Origin: an uncultured Methylopila sp.
Lineage (GTDB): Bacteria; Pseudomonadota; Alphaproteobacteria; Rhizobiales; Methylopilaceae
Length of the DNA: 56,109 bases
Direction: 5' to 3'
Assembly (NCBI GenBank): GCA_902168115.1
Contig: CABHPB010000002.1
Coordinates: 1-56,109, forward strand
Shown here: positions 9,274 through 18,025 of the stretch, piece by piece
How the letters are laid out: each line of letters begins with the position of its first letter
Numbering within the stretch: the stretch's first letter is position 1
Program-made: the position numbers and the translations under genes
Notes under the pieces: generated by a model
Databases searched by the model: none
The model's input: only the letters and a program-made list of their open reading frames with translations
Told to the model about the DNA's origin: nothing

Positions 9274-9873
9274 ATGGCCAAGGTGCTGGTGCTCTACTAC
9301 TCGACCTACGGCCATATCGAGACCATGGCGAACTCCGTCGCCGAGGGCGCGCGCGAGGCCGGCGCCGAGGTCGTCGTGAAGCGCGTGCCAGAGACTGTTC
9401 CGGAAGAGGTCGCCAAGCAGAGCCACTTCAAGCTCGACCAGTCCGCGCCCGTCGCGACCGTCGACGAGCTGCCGGACTACGACGCCATTATCTTCGGCGC
9501 ACCGACCCGCTTCGGCACTGTCGCCTCGCAGATGCGCTCCTTCGTCGACCAGACCGGCGGCCTGTGGTTCGGCGGCAAGCTGGTCGGCAAGGTCGGCTCG
9601 ATCTTCACCTCGAGCGCGACCCAGCACGGCGGTCAGGAGTCGACGATCCTCGGCTTCGTCCCGACGCTGCTGCATCACGGCATGGTCGTCGTCGGGCTGC
9701 CCTACAGCTTCGCCGGCCAGATGAACATGGACGAGATCACCGGCGGTTCGCCCTATGGCGCCTCGACCATCGCGAAGGGCGACGGCTCGCGCCAGCCGAG
9801 CGAGAACGAACTCGCCGGCGCCCGCTTCCAGGGCAAGCACGTCGCAGAAATCGCGGCGAAGCTCGCGGGCTGA
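9274..9873 (+). CDS. wrbA: NAD(P)H:quinone oxidoreductase WrbA
   Basis: An FMN-dependent two-electron quinone reductase of 199 residues, the standard WrbA length, that protects against quinone redox cycling. It begins [18 protein letters not shown], the flavodoxin-like FMN phosphate loop, and has the WrbA signatures [32 protein letters not shown] and a C-terminal [11 protein letters not shown] chose the ATG at 9274, which follows GAGGAGG by a few bases; longer frames from 9196 add residues unlike WrbA. The stop is only four bases from the convergent monooxygenase gene. Confidence 0.95.
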   Translation: MAKVLVLYYSTYGHIETMANSVAEGAREAGAEVVVKRVPETVPEEVAKQSHFKLDQSAPVATVDELPDYDAIIFGAPTRFGTVASQMRSFVDQTGGLWFGGKLVGKVGSIFTSSATQHGGQESTILGFVPTLLHHGMVVVGLPYSFAGQMNMDEITGGSPYGASTIAKGDGSRQPSENELAGARFQGKHVAEIAAKLAG

Positions 9874-9877
9874 CGCG

Positions 9878-11017
9878 CTACTGCGCGTCGCGCCAGCCGT
9901 AGATCCAGTCGAGGCCGCGGATAAGCGCGGCCTCGGGCGCAAGCGCCAGCGCCGCGTTGCGCGCGGCCGCGGCCGGTCCCGACAGGTGGTCGATGCGGAT
10001 CTGCGTCCGGGCGCCCGCCTGCATGCGGGAGCAGCGCGGCCGTCGCGCGGCCTCGTAGGCGGGCAGGGCGGCGACCGGGCCGCGCTCGGCCACGAGCCGC
10101 GCCAGAACCGTGGCGTCCTCGATCGCGAAGCCCGCGCCCTGCGCCAGCGAGGGGAGGGCGGCGTGGGCCGCGTCCCCGAGCAATGCGATCCGGCCCTGCT
10201 GCATCCGGGCGTCCGGCGTCCGGTCGCGCAAAGGCCATGGCGTCCAGCCGGCTTCGGGCTCGGCGAAGGCGCGCGCCGACGGCGTCCAGCGCCCGGCGAG
10301 CGCGAGCGGCGCTTCGGCCTTATGGTCGCCGATCAGCACGATGTTGGCTTCCCGCCCGCGCCGCACCGGATAGACGACCAGATGGGCGCCGGGTCCGAGC
10401 CAGACGCCGACGGTTCTTGGATCGAAAGCGGCCGGCGCCGCCTCGGCGGCGACGGTCGCGCGCCAGGCCTTGAGTCCGGCCGCGCCGACTTCGGTCGCCA
10501 GCCCGATCGCGCCTCTGGCGACGGACCGCAGGCCGTCGCAGCCGGCGAGCCAGTCGCCGGCGAAGGCCGCCTCGCCCGACGCGTCGGCGACTTCGATCTG
10601 AACGCCGTCTTCGCTCGCGCGGACCCCGCGCAGCTCGCTCGCGAGGCGGATCTCGCAGCTGCCGACCGCGCGCAGGGCCCGGAACAGGGTCGCCTGCAGG
10701 TCGGCGCGGTGGATGACGCGATATGGCGCGCCCCAGCGCCGCTCGGCCTGCGCCCCGAGCGTCAGGCGCTTCAGGACCCGGCCGGAGAGCGCGTCGCGGA
10801 TGACGACTGCCTCGGGGCGTGTGGAGACCGCGTCGAGCTGATCGTCGAGGCCGAGCGCGCCAAGCGCGCGGCCGGCGTTCGGGGACAGCTGGACGCCGGC
10901 GCCGACCTCGTCGAGCCGCGCCGCCCGTTCAAAAAGAGTGCTGACCAGTCCTCGCCGGCCGAGGGCCAGCGCGAGGGCTAGCCCCGCGACGCCGCCGCCC
11001 GCGATCAGGGCGGTCAC
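9878..11017 (-). CDS. FAD-dependent monooxygenase (UbiH/salicylate hydroxylase-like)
   Basis: A group A flavoprotein monooxygenase of 379 residues. The N-terminus carries the GxGxxG dinucleotide fold (IAGGGVAGLALALAL), the middle a CDGLRS motif of the DG type, and the C-terminal half ALLGDAAHAALPSLAQGAG, the GD motif binding FAD ribityl and pyrophosphate. Such enzymes hydroxylate aromatic or polyprenyl substrates with NAD(P)H; the substrate is not readable. The start is GTG at 11017 with GAGG seven bases upstream, right after the zinc-finger gene (gap nine bases), so both are probably in one operon. The 27 residues after the signature are Ala-rich. Confidence 0.88.
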   Translation of the reverse strand: MTALIAGGGVAGLALALALGRRGLVSTLFERAARLDEVGAGVQLSPNAGRALGALGLDDQLDAVSTRPEAVVIRDALSGRVLKRLTLGAQAERRWGAPYRVIHRADLQATLFRALRAVGSCEIRLASELRGVRASEDGVQIEVADASGEAAFAGDWLAGCDGLRSVARGAIGLATEVGAAGLKAWRATVAAEAAPAAFDPRTVGVWLGPGAHLVVYPVRRGREANIVLIGDHKAEAPLALAGRWTPSARAFAEPEAGWTPWPLRDRTPDARMQQGRIALLGDAAHAALPSLAQGAGFAIEDATVLARLVAERGPVAALPAYEAARRPRCSRMQAGARTQIRIDHLSGPAAAARNAALALAPEAALIRGLDWIYGWRDAQ

Positions 11018-11026
11018 GGCTAGACC

Positions 11027-11275
11027 TCAGGCGGGCTCGGGCGTGCGCCAGAGGCAGCCCGCGGGATCGGTCTCGTCCGCGTGCAGGCTGGGCTTCAGGC
11101 GGTAGAGCGTCGAGCAGTACGGGCAGATGATCTCGGTCTCGCCGCCCATGTCGAGGAACACGTGCGGGTGGTCGAAGGGCGGCTTGGCTCCGACGCACAT
11201 GAACTCGCGCGCGCCGATGTGGATCACGGACACGCCGATGTCGTTGGCGAAGTGCGGGACGGCGTGGTCGGCCAT
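11027..11275 (-). CDS. CHCC-type zinc-finger protein (NDUFS6-like)
   Basis: An 82-residue zf-CHCC protein. Cys27 (in FMCVGAKPPFDHPHVFLDMG), His36 or His38, Cys51 and Cys54 (CPYC) form the zinc site. The family includes the mitochondrial complex I accessory subunit NDUFS6 and is widespread in alphaproteobacteria, where a role in complex I assembly or function is probable but not shown by this sequence. ATG at 11275 follows GAGGAG. It precedes the FAD monooxygenase on the same strand. Confidence 0.9.
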   Translation of the reverse strand: MADHAVPHFANDIGVSVIHIGAREFMCVGAKPPFDHPHVFLDMGGETEIICPYCSTLYRLKPSLHADETDPAGCLWRTPEPA

Positions 11276-11451
11276 GTCGGCTCCTCGGCTGCGTTGGTGT
11301 CTGGATTACGGGAGAGGGCCGGGCGGGGCAAGATCGATCGCGAATGGCGGAGATCGTCGCGCCGCCCGCTGGTGAGCCATGCGCCTTTCGTCTTCCTCTC
11401 CCGGCCTGCCGCGGCTATAGGTCCGGCCGCTTGCAGTCTGCCGGATCCGAC

Positions 11452-12204
11452 ATGCCGACCTTCCATTCCGACGGAATCGAACTCAGCTTTCGTGACGAGG
11501 GCGAGGGCGACCCGATCCTCCTGATCCACGGTTTCGCGTCGTCGCTCGACGTCAACTGGGTCGGGCCGGGCTGGTTCGACGCGCTGAAGCGCGACGGGCG
11601 GCGGGTGATCGCGATCGACAATCGCGGCCACGGCGGCAGCGAAAAACTCTACGACCCGGCCTTCTACGGCGCGGACCTGATGGCCGGCGACGCGTTCAAC
11701 CTGCTCGACCATCTCGGGATCGAGAGGGCCGACGTGATGGGCTACTCGATGGGCGCCCGCATCACGACGCTGATGGCGATCAGGCGTCCCGAGCGGGTCC
11801 GCAGCGCAATCCTCGGCGGCATGGGCGAGGGGCTGCTGCGCGGCGCGCCGAACGCGCAGGCGATCGCCGAGGGGCTGGTCGCGCCGTCGGTCGACGACGT
11901 CGTCAATCCGATGGCCAAGATGTTCCGCAAGTTCGCCGAGGCGACGGGCGCCGACCGGAAGGCGCTGTCGGCCTGTATGCGGATGCAGCGCTCGCTAGTC
12001 GACGAAGCGATGCTCGCGACGATCAAGGTTCCGGTTCTCGTCGCGGTCGGGACCGAAGACGAGGTGTCCGGCGATCTCGACGCGCTGGTCGCGCTGATCC
12101 CCGGCGCGGAAGCCCTGCCGATCCCCCGGCGCGACCACAACCGGGCGGTGGGCGATAAGGTCTACAAGGAAGGGGTCTTGTCCTTCCTCCAAAGGCGACC
12201 TTAA
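11452..12204 (+). CDS. Alpha/beta hydrolase
   Basis: A cytoplasmic alpha/beta-hydrolase of 250 residues. The oxyanion motif HGFASS (residues 26-31) and the nucleophile elbow GYSMGA with Ser99 are clear; the likely catalytic acid is in VAVGTEDEVSG and the histidine in RRDHNRAV close to the C-terminus. Substrate unknown. I chose the ATG at 11452 because the domain starts with the usual strand FHSDGIELSFRDEG there; the frame remains open to 11344 without family resemblance. It is divergent from the zinc-finger gene and lies 96 bases before cysE. Confidence 0.88.
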   Translation: MPTFHSDGIELSFRDEGEGDPILLIHGFASSLDVNWVGPGWFDALKRDGRRVIAIDNRGHGGSEKLYDPAFYGADLMAGDAFNLLDHLGIERADVMGYSMGARITTLMAIRRPERVRSAILGGMGEGLLRGAPNAQAIAEGLVAPSVDDVVNPMAKMFRKFAEATGADRKALSACMRMQRSLVDEAMLATIKVPVLVAVGTEDEVSGDLDALVALIPGAEALPIPRRDHNRAVGDKVYKEGVLSFLQRRP

Positions 12205-12300
12205 TGCGGGATTCAGAATTGATCGTGTCGCCGCGCTGAAGCGTATACGATCGCGTGATAGGGTGCGGCCGGGCTCGAGCCACGCCCTGGAGATGTTCCT

Positions 12301-13125
12301 ATGGTCAAGCTGGCGCGCGCCGAAGCTCACAATCTGAAGACGCTCGATCCCGTCTGGGCGCGCATCCGCGCCGAGGCCGAGGACATCCTCCGGCGCGAGC
12401 CGGAGCTCGGCGGCTTCATCATGGGCACCGTGCTGAACCACGAGCGCCTCGACGAGGCCGTCGGCCACCGCGTCGCGGCCAGGCTCGACCATGTCGACGT
12501 GCCGCGCTCGATCATCTGGCAGGCCTTCAAGGAGGCCAGCGAGGACGATCCGGAGATCGGCCTCGCCATCCGCGCCGACCTCTCGGCCGTCGTCGAGCGC
12601 GACGCCGCCTGCCACCGGGCGATCGAGCCGCTGCTCCACTTCAAGGGCTTTCACGCCATCCAGGCGCACCGCCTCGCGCACTGGCTCTGGAAGCAGGGCC
12701 GGCGCGACCTCGCGCTCTACATCCAGAGCCGCGCCTCCAACATCTTCCAGGTCGACGTCCATCCCGCGGCGCCCTTCGGCAAGGGCGTGTTCTTTGATCA
12801 CGCCACCGGCATCGTCGTCGGCGAGACCGCGGTCGTCGAGGACAACGTCTCGATGCTGCACGGCGTGACGCTCGGCGGCACCGGCAAGAGCGACGAGGAC
12901 CGTCACCCCAAGATCCGGCACGGTGTGCTGATCGGGGCCGGCGCCTCGATCCTCGGCAACATAGAGGTCGGCCACTGCTCGCGCGTCGCCGCGAATTCGG
13001 TGGTGCTGCGCGACGTTCCGCCGAACGTCACCGTCGTCGGCATCCCGGCCCGCATCGTCGGCGCGAGCCCCTGCGCGGAGCCCGCGCAGACGATGGACCA
13101 GATCTTCTACGACGCCAGCATCTGA
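12301..13125 (+). CDS. cysE: Serine O-acetyltransferase
   Basis: Transfers acetyl from acetyl-CoA to serine, the first committed step of cysteine synthesis. The protein has 274 residues. The N-terminal helical SATase domain (about 15-120) is followed by a left-handed beta-helix with hexapeptide repeats. Key signatures are FFDHATGIVVGETAVV with the catalytic Asp/His pair, and MLHGVTLGGTGK binding CoA. The C-terminal tail ends in Ile (DASI), which in well-studied CysE inserts into the partner O-acetylserine sulfhydrylase; that interaction is inferred. GGAG lies eight bases before the ATG. Its sulfur role fits the ssu operon elsewhere in the window. Confidence 0.95.
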   Translation: MVKLARAEAHNLKTLDPVWARIRAEAEDILRREPELGGFIMGTVLNHERLDEAVGHRVAARLDHVDVPRSIIWQAFKEASEDDPEIGLAIRADLSAVVERDAACHRAIEPLLHFKGFHAIQAHRLAHWLWKQGRRDLALYIQSRASNIFQVDVHPAAPFGKGVFFDHATGIVVGETAVVEDNVSMLHGVTLGGTGKSDEDRHPKIRHGVLIGAGASILGNIEVGHCSRVAANSVVLRDVPPNVTVVGIPARIVGASPCAEPAQTMDQIFYDASI

Positions 13126-13140
13126 GCGTCCTTCTGACTT

Positions 13141-14829
13141 TTACTTCCGGACGTGGACCGTCCAGCAGGGGGTGAGGCGGCGCGGCGTGAAGTCGGCCGC
13201 CAGCGCCTCGGCGAACCAGCGCGACATCAGTTCGGAACCCGGCGCTTCCGCCATCGCGCAGGTCGGCGCGAACACGGTCCTGGCGCCGGCGAGATAGGCG
13301 CGGGCCTGCTTGGGCCCGAGCGGCGCGATGGTGCGGCCGACGTCGTGGACGATCTTGACGCCCTTCGCCGGCTCCGCCCCGAGCGCCAGCCCGAACAGGT
13401 CGACATGCGCCACGGTGGCGACCGGGCCGAGCGCTGCCGCCTCGGCCCCGAGCGCCCGGGTCGCGTCGTCGACCGTCTTCCACTGCGCCAGATAGAGCTC
13501 CAGGTCCGAGCGGTTGACTTGATCGCGCCCGTCGTTCGACAGGTCGCTCAGCAGGCCGGCGCCCTCGGTCCAGATGGCCGCCGTCGCCTCGGCCCGGCCG
13601 AGCATGGTCGCGGGAACGGCCGTGTGCGGCATGAAGCGCTCGACCCAGGCGACCGGCGTCGCCGGACCCTTGCGCTTCAGCAGGACGGCGGTTCCGTTCT
13701 CGAAGGCGTTGATCGCCAGCGCGCCCGCGCTCAGCGTCGCCGCCGCGACGAGGAGGGCCATCCGGACGCCGCCCGGCCGCGCGCCGCCGAGGGCGGGCGC
13801 GAAGACGAGCGCTGCGGCGCTCGAGAATTCGAGGCCCTCCGTGCCTTGGCTCTCTGAGAACACGAGCGCGACGACCGCCGCCACCATTGCGAGCGGAACC
13901 GACAGCGCCGCGCGGCTGCTGCGAAGCGTCACCGGTCCGCCCGCGCGTCGGAGTTCGCCGACGGCGCCGATCAGCCGCCAGAGCAGAAGGCCGGCGACCA
14001 CGCATTGCAGGGCGAAGGTCCGGAAGACGAAGGAGGCGAAGAAATAAGGGGCCGAGCCGGCATTGATCGCGGACATTGCGCGGATGTCGGCGACATAGGC
14101 GCCGACGAGGCCGGTCGCGGCTTCGAGCCCTCCGATCGCGGCCGCGGACAGTCCCGCGCCGATCAACAGGGCGCGCCGCCAGACCGGGTTGCACGTCGCA
14201 AGGACCAGCACGGGCGCGAGCGCGACGCCGACCACGACGATCTTGAGGAGGAACGCGAACAACAGGGCGTAGGCGAGCAGCGCGCCCTTGAAGCCCGCGC
14301 CGCCGGTTTCGGACGAGCGGAAGATCCAGACCAGCGTCGCGATCGCGTAGGCCGAGGCCAGCCGGTTGTAGCTGGCGATGAAGGAGATGCCGTAGAAATT
14401 CGGCTGGGTCGTGTTGAACGGGAACAGCGCCGCGAGCGCGACGACCAGCAGGAAGGCCCAGTGCTCGGTCCGCCTGTCGAAGGTCGCGCCGGCCGCGACC
14501 ACGAGCGGCGCGATCAGCAGGAAACCGACGAGGTGCGCGCCGACATAGGCCGGCGCGGCGGGCAGCAGCCATCCGCCGGCGAGATAGCCGAGATAGGGCT
14601 CGACGCCGGTCGGCAGCGAGAAGTCGCGATGTGGGAGCTGGCCGAGCGCGATGCGCCGCGCGCCGTCGGCGAGGAACAGCGCGTCGTTGCCGCCGGACCC
14701 TACGGTCAGCGTGGGCCAGATCGTCCAAACGGCGGCGTAGAGCGTGGCCGTCAGGAGGACGAGCAGAAGCGCTTCGCTCGTGCGCGACCCTGCGACCTGC
14801 AGACTGTTCTCGGGCGGTCGCGCGGTCAG
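13141..14829 (-). CDS. Polytopic membrane protein of unknown function, start codon unresolved
   Basis: A hydrophobic protein with roughly ten predicted membrane segments in its first two thirds and a soluble C-terminal domain of about 170 residues. The overall plan resembles membrane glycosyltransferase-like proteins (a GGNDALFLADGARR-type loop after the first segment), but I do not recognise a family. The first canonical start is GTG at 14502. However, the frame is open to 14841 and the upstream 110 codons encode a first membrane helix and conserved-looking loop, so coding clearly begins earlier. No ATG, GTG or TTG occurs there; CTG at 14829 is the earliest candidate and is used here as a provisional start. 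It ends 15 bases from convergent cysE. Confidence 0.7.
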   Translation of the reverse strand: MTARPPENSLQVAGSRTSEALLLVLLTATLYAAVWTIWPTLTVGSGGNDALFLADGARRIALGQLPHRDFSLPTGVEPYLGYLAGGWLLPAAPAYVGAHLVGFLLIAPLVVAAGATFDRRTEHWAFLLVVALAALFPFNTTQPNFYGISFIASYNRLASAYAIATLVWIFRSSETGGAGFKGALLAYALLFAFLLKIVVVGVALAPVLVLATCNPVWRRALLIGAGLSAAAIGGLEAATGLVGAYVADIRAMSAINAGSAPYFFASFVFRTFALQCVVAGLLLWRLIGAVGELRRAGGPVTLRSSRAALSVPLAMVAAVVALVFSESQGTEGLEFSSAAALVFAPALGGARPGGVRMALLVAAATLSAGALAINAFENGTAVLLKRKGPATPVAWVERFMPHTAVPATMLGRAEATAAIWTEGAGLLSDLSNDGRDQVNRSDLELYLAQWKTVDDATRALGAEAAALGPVATVAHVDLFGLALGAEPAKGVKIVHDVGRTIAPLGPKQARAYLAGARTVFAPTCAMAEAPGSELMSRWFAEALAADFTPRRLTPCWTVHVRK

Positions 14830-15012
14830 GACGGATCTCGATCAGCCGGGAGACCGCCTAGCGCGGTCGCGGGGATTTGTCCGGCAATCAGAGGGTTTTA
14901 GTCAAATCCGATCTGCCGGATCGTCACGGGACAGAGCCTGAAGTCTAACGCCGGCCGCCTTGTCCTCGCCGCCTCAGTCGCACAAGGCTGAATGATCGAG
15001 GAGGCGCAGCTC

Positions 15013-17991
15013 ATGGCCGCAAGATCGACGGCGGAGGCGTCCGCTCCGGCCGCGGAGGCTCTGGCGGAGGACTCGCTCGGCGCGCGGATCGCGACGTCCG
15101 CGCAGCCGGCGGACGAGGCGGCCTCGCGTGAGAAGCTGGACGAGCTTCTGGCCGAGGAGGAAGGCGCCGAGCTTGCGACGCTCGCCGAAAACCCGTCGGT
15201 CCGGACTGCGCTCGAGCGTCTTGCCGATCATTCGCCCTTCCTGTGGGGCCTCGTCGACCGCGACCCCGGCCGCGCAGTTCGCGCGTTCTCGACGGCTCCG
15301 GAGGCCCGTCTTGCAGCCATCGTCGCGGCGATGGAAGAAGCCTGGCGCGACGAGGACCGCGCGGCGCTCGCCGCCGCGCTCCGGCAGGGCCGCTCGGAAG
15401 CCGCGCTGACGATCGCGCTCGCCGACATCGGCGGCGTCTGGGACGGAGCGAAGGTGACCGCCGCGCTCTCCGACGTCGCGGAAGCGGCCATCCGCGCGGC
15501 GACGCGCGCGGCGCTCCGGGACGCCTCCCGATCCGGCAAGCTGATCCTTCCGGATCCGGAAGATCCGGAAAAGGGCTCGGGCTTCTTCCTGCTCGGCATG
15601 GGCAAGCTCGGCGCGCGGGAACTGAACTATTCCTCCGACGTCGACCTGATCGCCTTCTTCGACACGGAGGCATCGCAGGTCGCGGACGCCGAGGAGATCA
15701 CCCCGGTCTTCGTTCGCGTCACGCAGACGATCGGAAAGCTGCTGCAGGAGCGCACCGCCGACGGCTATGTCGCGCGCGTCGATTTCCGCCTGCGGCCCGA
15801 TCCCGGCTCGACCTCGGTCGCGATCTCCCGCGACATGGCGCTCAGCTACTACGAGAGCGTCGGCCAGAACTGGGAGCGCGCGGCCATGATCAAGGCGCGC
15901 GTCGTCGCCGGCGACGCCGAGGCGGGCGATCTGTTTCTGAAGGAGCTGCGGCCCTTCATCTGGCGCCGGTCGCTCGACCATGCGGCGATCGCCGACATCC
16001 ATGCGATGAAGCGGCAGATCCACGCTCACAAGGGCCACGGCCAGATCGCCGTCGAGGGCCACAATCTCAAGCTCGGCCGCGGCGGCATCCGCGAGATCGA
16101 GTTCTTCGCGCAGACCCAGCAGCTGGTCGCAGGCGGGCGTGACCCCGATCTCCGCAGCCGCAGCACCATCGAGACGCTCGGCCGGCTGGTCGAGACCGGA
16201 TGGATCACCGCGACGGCGCGCGATGCGCTGGTCGACGCCTACTGGTTCCTGCGCGGGCTCGAGCATCGCCTACAGATGGTCGACGACGCCCAGACCCATA
16301 CGTTGCCGGACGACGACGAAGGGCTCCTGCGTTTCGCCCGCTTCGCCGGCTACGAGGACCGCGAGAGCTTCGCCAAGGTGCTGACGACGCGGCTGAAGCT
16401 CGTCCAGCGGCACTACGCCAAGCTGTTCGAGGACGCGCCCGACCTGTCTTCCGAGGCCGGCAGCCTCGTCTTCACGGGTGAGGACGACGACCCCGACACG
16501 CTGAAGGCGCTCACCGGCATGGGCTACGCCGAACCGGCCTCGGCGATCCAGACGGTGCGCGGCTGGCATCGAGGCCGCTATCCCTCGATGCGCAGCGCCC
16601 GCGCCCGCGAGATCCTGACCGAGCTCGCCCCGGCGATCCTGCAGGCCTTGGCGAAGTCGGGCCGGCCGGACGCCGCGCTCAACGGCTTCGACAAGGTGCT
16701 GGAGCGCACCACCGGCGGCGTCGCGCTGCTCGCGCTGATCCGCGCCCATCCCGAGATCCTGAACCTGCTCGCCGACGTGCTGGGCGCCGCGCCCCGTCTC
16801 GCCGAGACGCTCGCCCGCCGGCCGCGCGTGCTCGACGCGCTGCTTGATCCGGCCTTCTTCGGCCACCTGCCGAGCCGTGAGGAGATCGAGGCGCGCGTCG
16901 CGGAGGCGCTTGCGCAGTCGACGACCTACGAGGACATGCTCGACCGCGCCCGCATCGTCGGCCAGGAGCTCAACACGCTGATCGGCATCCGCGTCGCGTC
17001 GGGCACGGTTCCGGCCGACCAGGCGGGCTACGCCTTCGCGCGCACGGCCGACGTGCTGGTCGAGGCTCTGTTCGAGCGGGTCGAGGCGGAGCTCGTGCGC
17101 GTCCACGGGCGGGTCAAGGGCGGCCAGGCGGCGGTCGTCGCCATGGGCAAGCTCGGCGGCGAGGAGATGAGCGCTGCCTCCGACCTCGACCTCATCCTGC
17201 TCTACGAGCATCCGGACAAGACGGCGGAGACCGATGGCGAGCGCCCGATCGCGCCCTCGCAGTTCTACTCGCGGCTGACCCAGCGCCTCACTGCGGCGAT
17301 CTCGGCGCCGACGGCGGAGGGCGTGCTGTACGAGACCGATTTCCGGCTGAGACCCTCCGGCCGCGCCGGCCCCCTCGCGACGCGGCTGAAGGCGTTCGAA
17401 AGCTATCAGGAGGAGGAGGCCGAGACCTGGGAGCACATGGCGCTGAGCCGCGCGCGCGTGGTCGCCGGCCCGAGCGCGTTCCGCAGGACGGTCGGGCGCG
17501 CGATCGGAAAAGTCCTGACGATGAAGCGGGCGCCAAAGATGGTCGCCAAGGACGTGCGCGCGATGCGCGCGCTGCTCGACAAGGAGAAGGGCGGCGGCGG
17601 CCCGTGGAACCTGAAGCATGCGCCGGGCGGGCTGGTCGACATCGAGTTCGTCGCGCAGGCGCTGCAGCTGGCCTACGCCAGCAAGACCCCGGAGCTGCTG
17701 TTCACGGTGACGGCGGGCGCGATCGACCGGGCGCTGGAGGCCGGCCTGATCGGCGAGGAGGACCACGCGGCGCTCGCCTCCGCGGCGCATCTGCAGCTTG
17801 ACCTGACGCAGGCGCTGCGGGTCGCCGTGGAAGGCTCCGGCTTCGATCCGGAGGAGGCCCCGGAGGGCCTGAAGGCGCTGCTGTGCCGTGTCGGCGAGGC
17901 GCCGGATTTCCGCAGGCTCACCGCCGATCTCGTCGAGCGACAGAAGGCGGCGCGGGACGTCTTCACCCGGGCGATGAAGAAACTGGGATAA
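15013..17991 (+). CDS. glnE: Bifunctional glutamine synthetase adenylyltransferase/deadenylyltransferase
   Basis: Adds and removes AMP on glutamine synthetase to set nitrogen assimilation in response to PII. The protein has 992 residues and the expected duplicated nucleotidyltransferase plan. The N-terminal (deadenylylating) half has GMGKLGARELNYSSDVDL near 195, the C-terminal (adenylylating) half AMGKLGGEEMSAASDLDL near 710, each with the metal-binding DxD. Each is followed by a VDFRLRPDP or TDFRLRPSG strand. I chose ATG at 15013, which has AGGAGG eight bases upstream, over ATG at 14992. It converges with the pleC-like kinase 34 bases downstream. Confidence 0.96.
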   Translation: MAARSTAEASAPAAEALAEDSLGARIATSAQPADEAASREKLDELLAEEEGAELATLAENPSVRTALERLADHSPFLWGLVDRDPGRAVRAFSTAPEARLAAIVAAMEEAWRDEDRAALAAALRQGRSEAALTIALADIGGVWDGAKVTAALSDVAEAAIRAATRAALRDASRSGKLILPDPEDPEKGSGFFLLGMGKLGARELNYSSDVDLIAFFDTEASQVADAEEITPVFVRVTQTIGKLLQERTADGYVARVDFRLRPDPGSTSVAISRDMALSYYESVGQNWERAAMIKARVVAGDAEAGDLFLKELRPFIWRRSLDHAAIADIHAMKRQIHAHKGHGQIAVEGHNLKLGRGGIREIEFFAQTQQLVAGGRDPDLRSRSTIETLGRLVETGWITATARDALVDAYWFLRGLEHRLQMVDDAQTHTLPDDDEGLLRFARFAGYEDRESFAKVLTTRLKLVQRHYAKLFEDAPDLSSEAGSLVFTGEDDDPDTLKALTGMGYAEPASAIQTVRGWHRGRYPSMRSARAREILTELAPAILQALAKSGRPDAALNGFDKVLERTTGGVALLALIRAHPEILNLLADVLGAAPRLAETLARRPRVLDALLDPAFFGHLPSREEIEARVAEALAQSTTYEDMLDRARIVGQELNTLIGIRVASGTVPADQAGYAFARTADVLVEALFERVEAELVRVHGRVKGGQAAVVAMGKLGGEEMSAASDLDLILLYEHPDKTAETDGERPIAPSQFYSRLTQRLTAAISAPTAEGVLYETDFRLRPSGRAGPLATRLKAFESYQEEEAETWEHMALSRARVVAGPSAFRRTVGRAIGKVLTMKRAPKMVAKDVRAMRALLDKEKGGGGPWNLKHAPGGLVDIEFVAQALQLAYASKTPELLFTVTAGAIDRALEAGLIGEEDHAALASAAHLQLDLTQALRVAVEGSGFDPEEAPEGLKALLCRVGEAPDFRRLTADLVERQKAARDVFTRAMKKLG

Positions 17992-18025
17992 GCGCCTGGC
18001 TTGGCGTCGGCAGAACGTCGGCGCG

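Noticed and set aside
12219-12249. TTGATC and TATACG as a cysE promoter
   Set aside because: The spacer is 19 bases and both hexamers are weak; not above background.
13028-14728. Minus-strand 566-codon frame overlapping the membrane protein gene
   Set aside because: It lacks hydrophobic segments and is almost all Arg, Pro and Ala; out of frame with the membrane protein, which has coherent helices.
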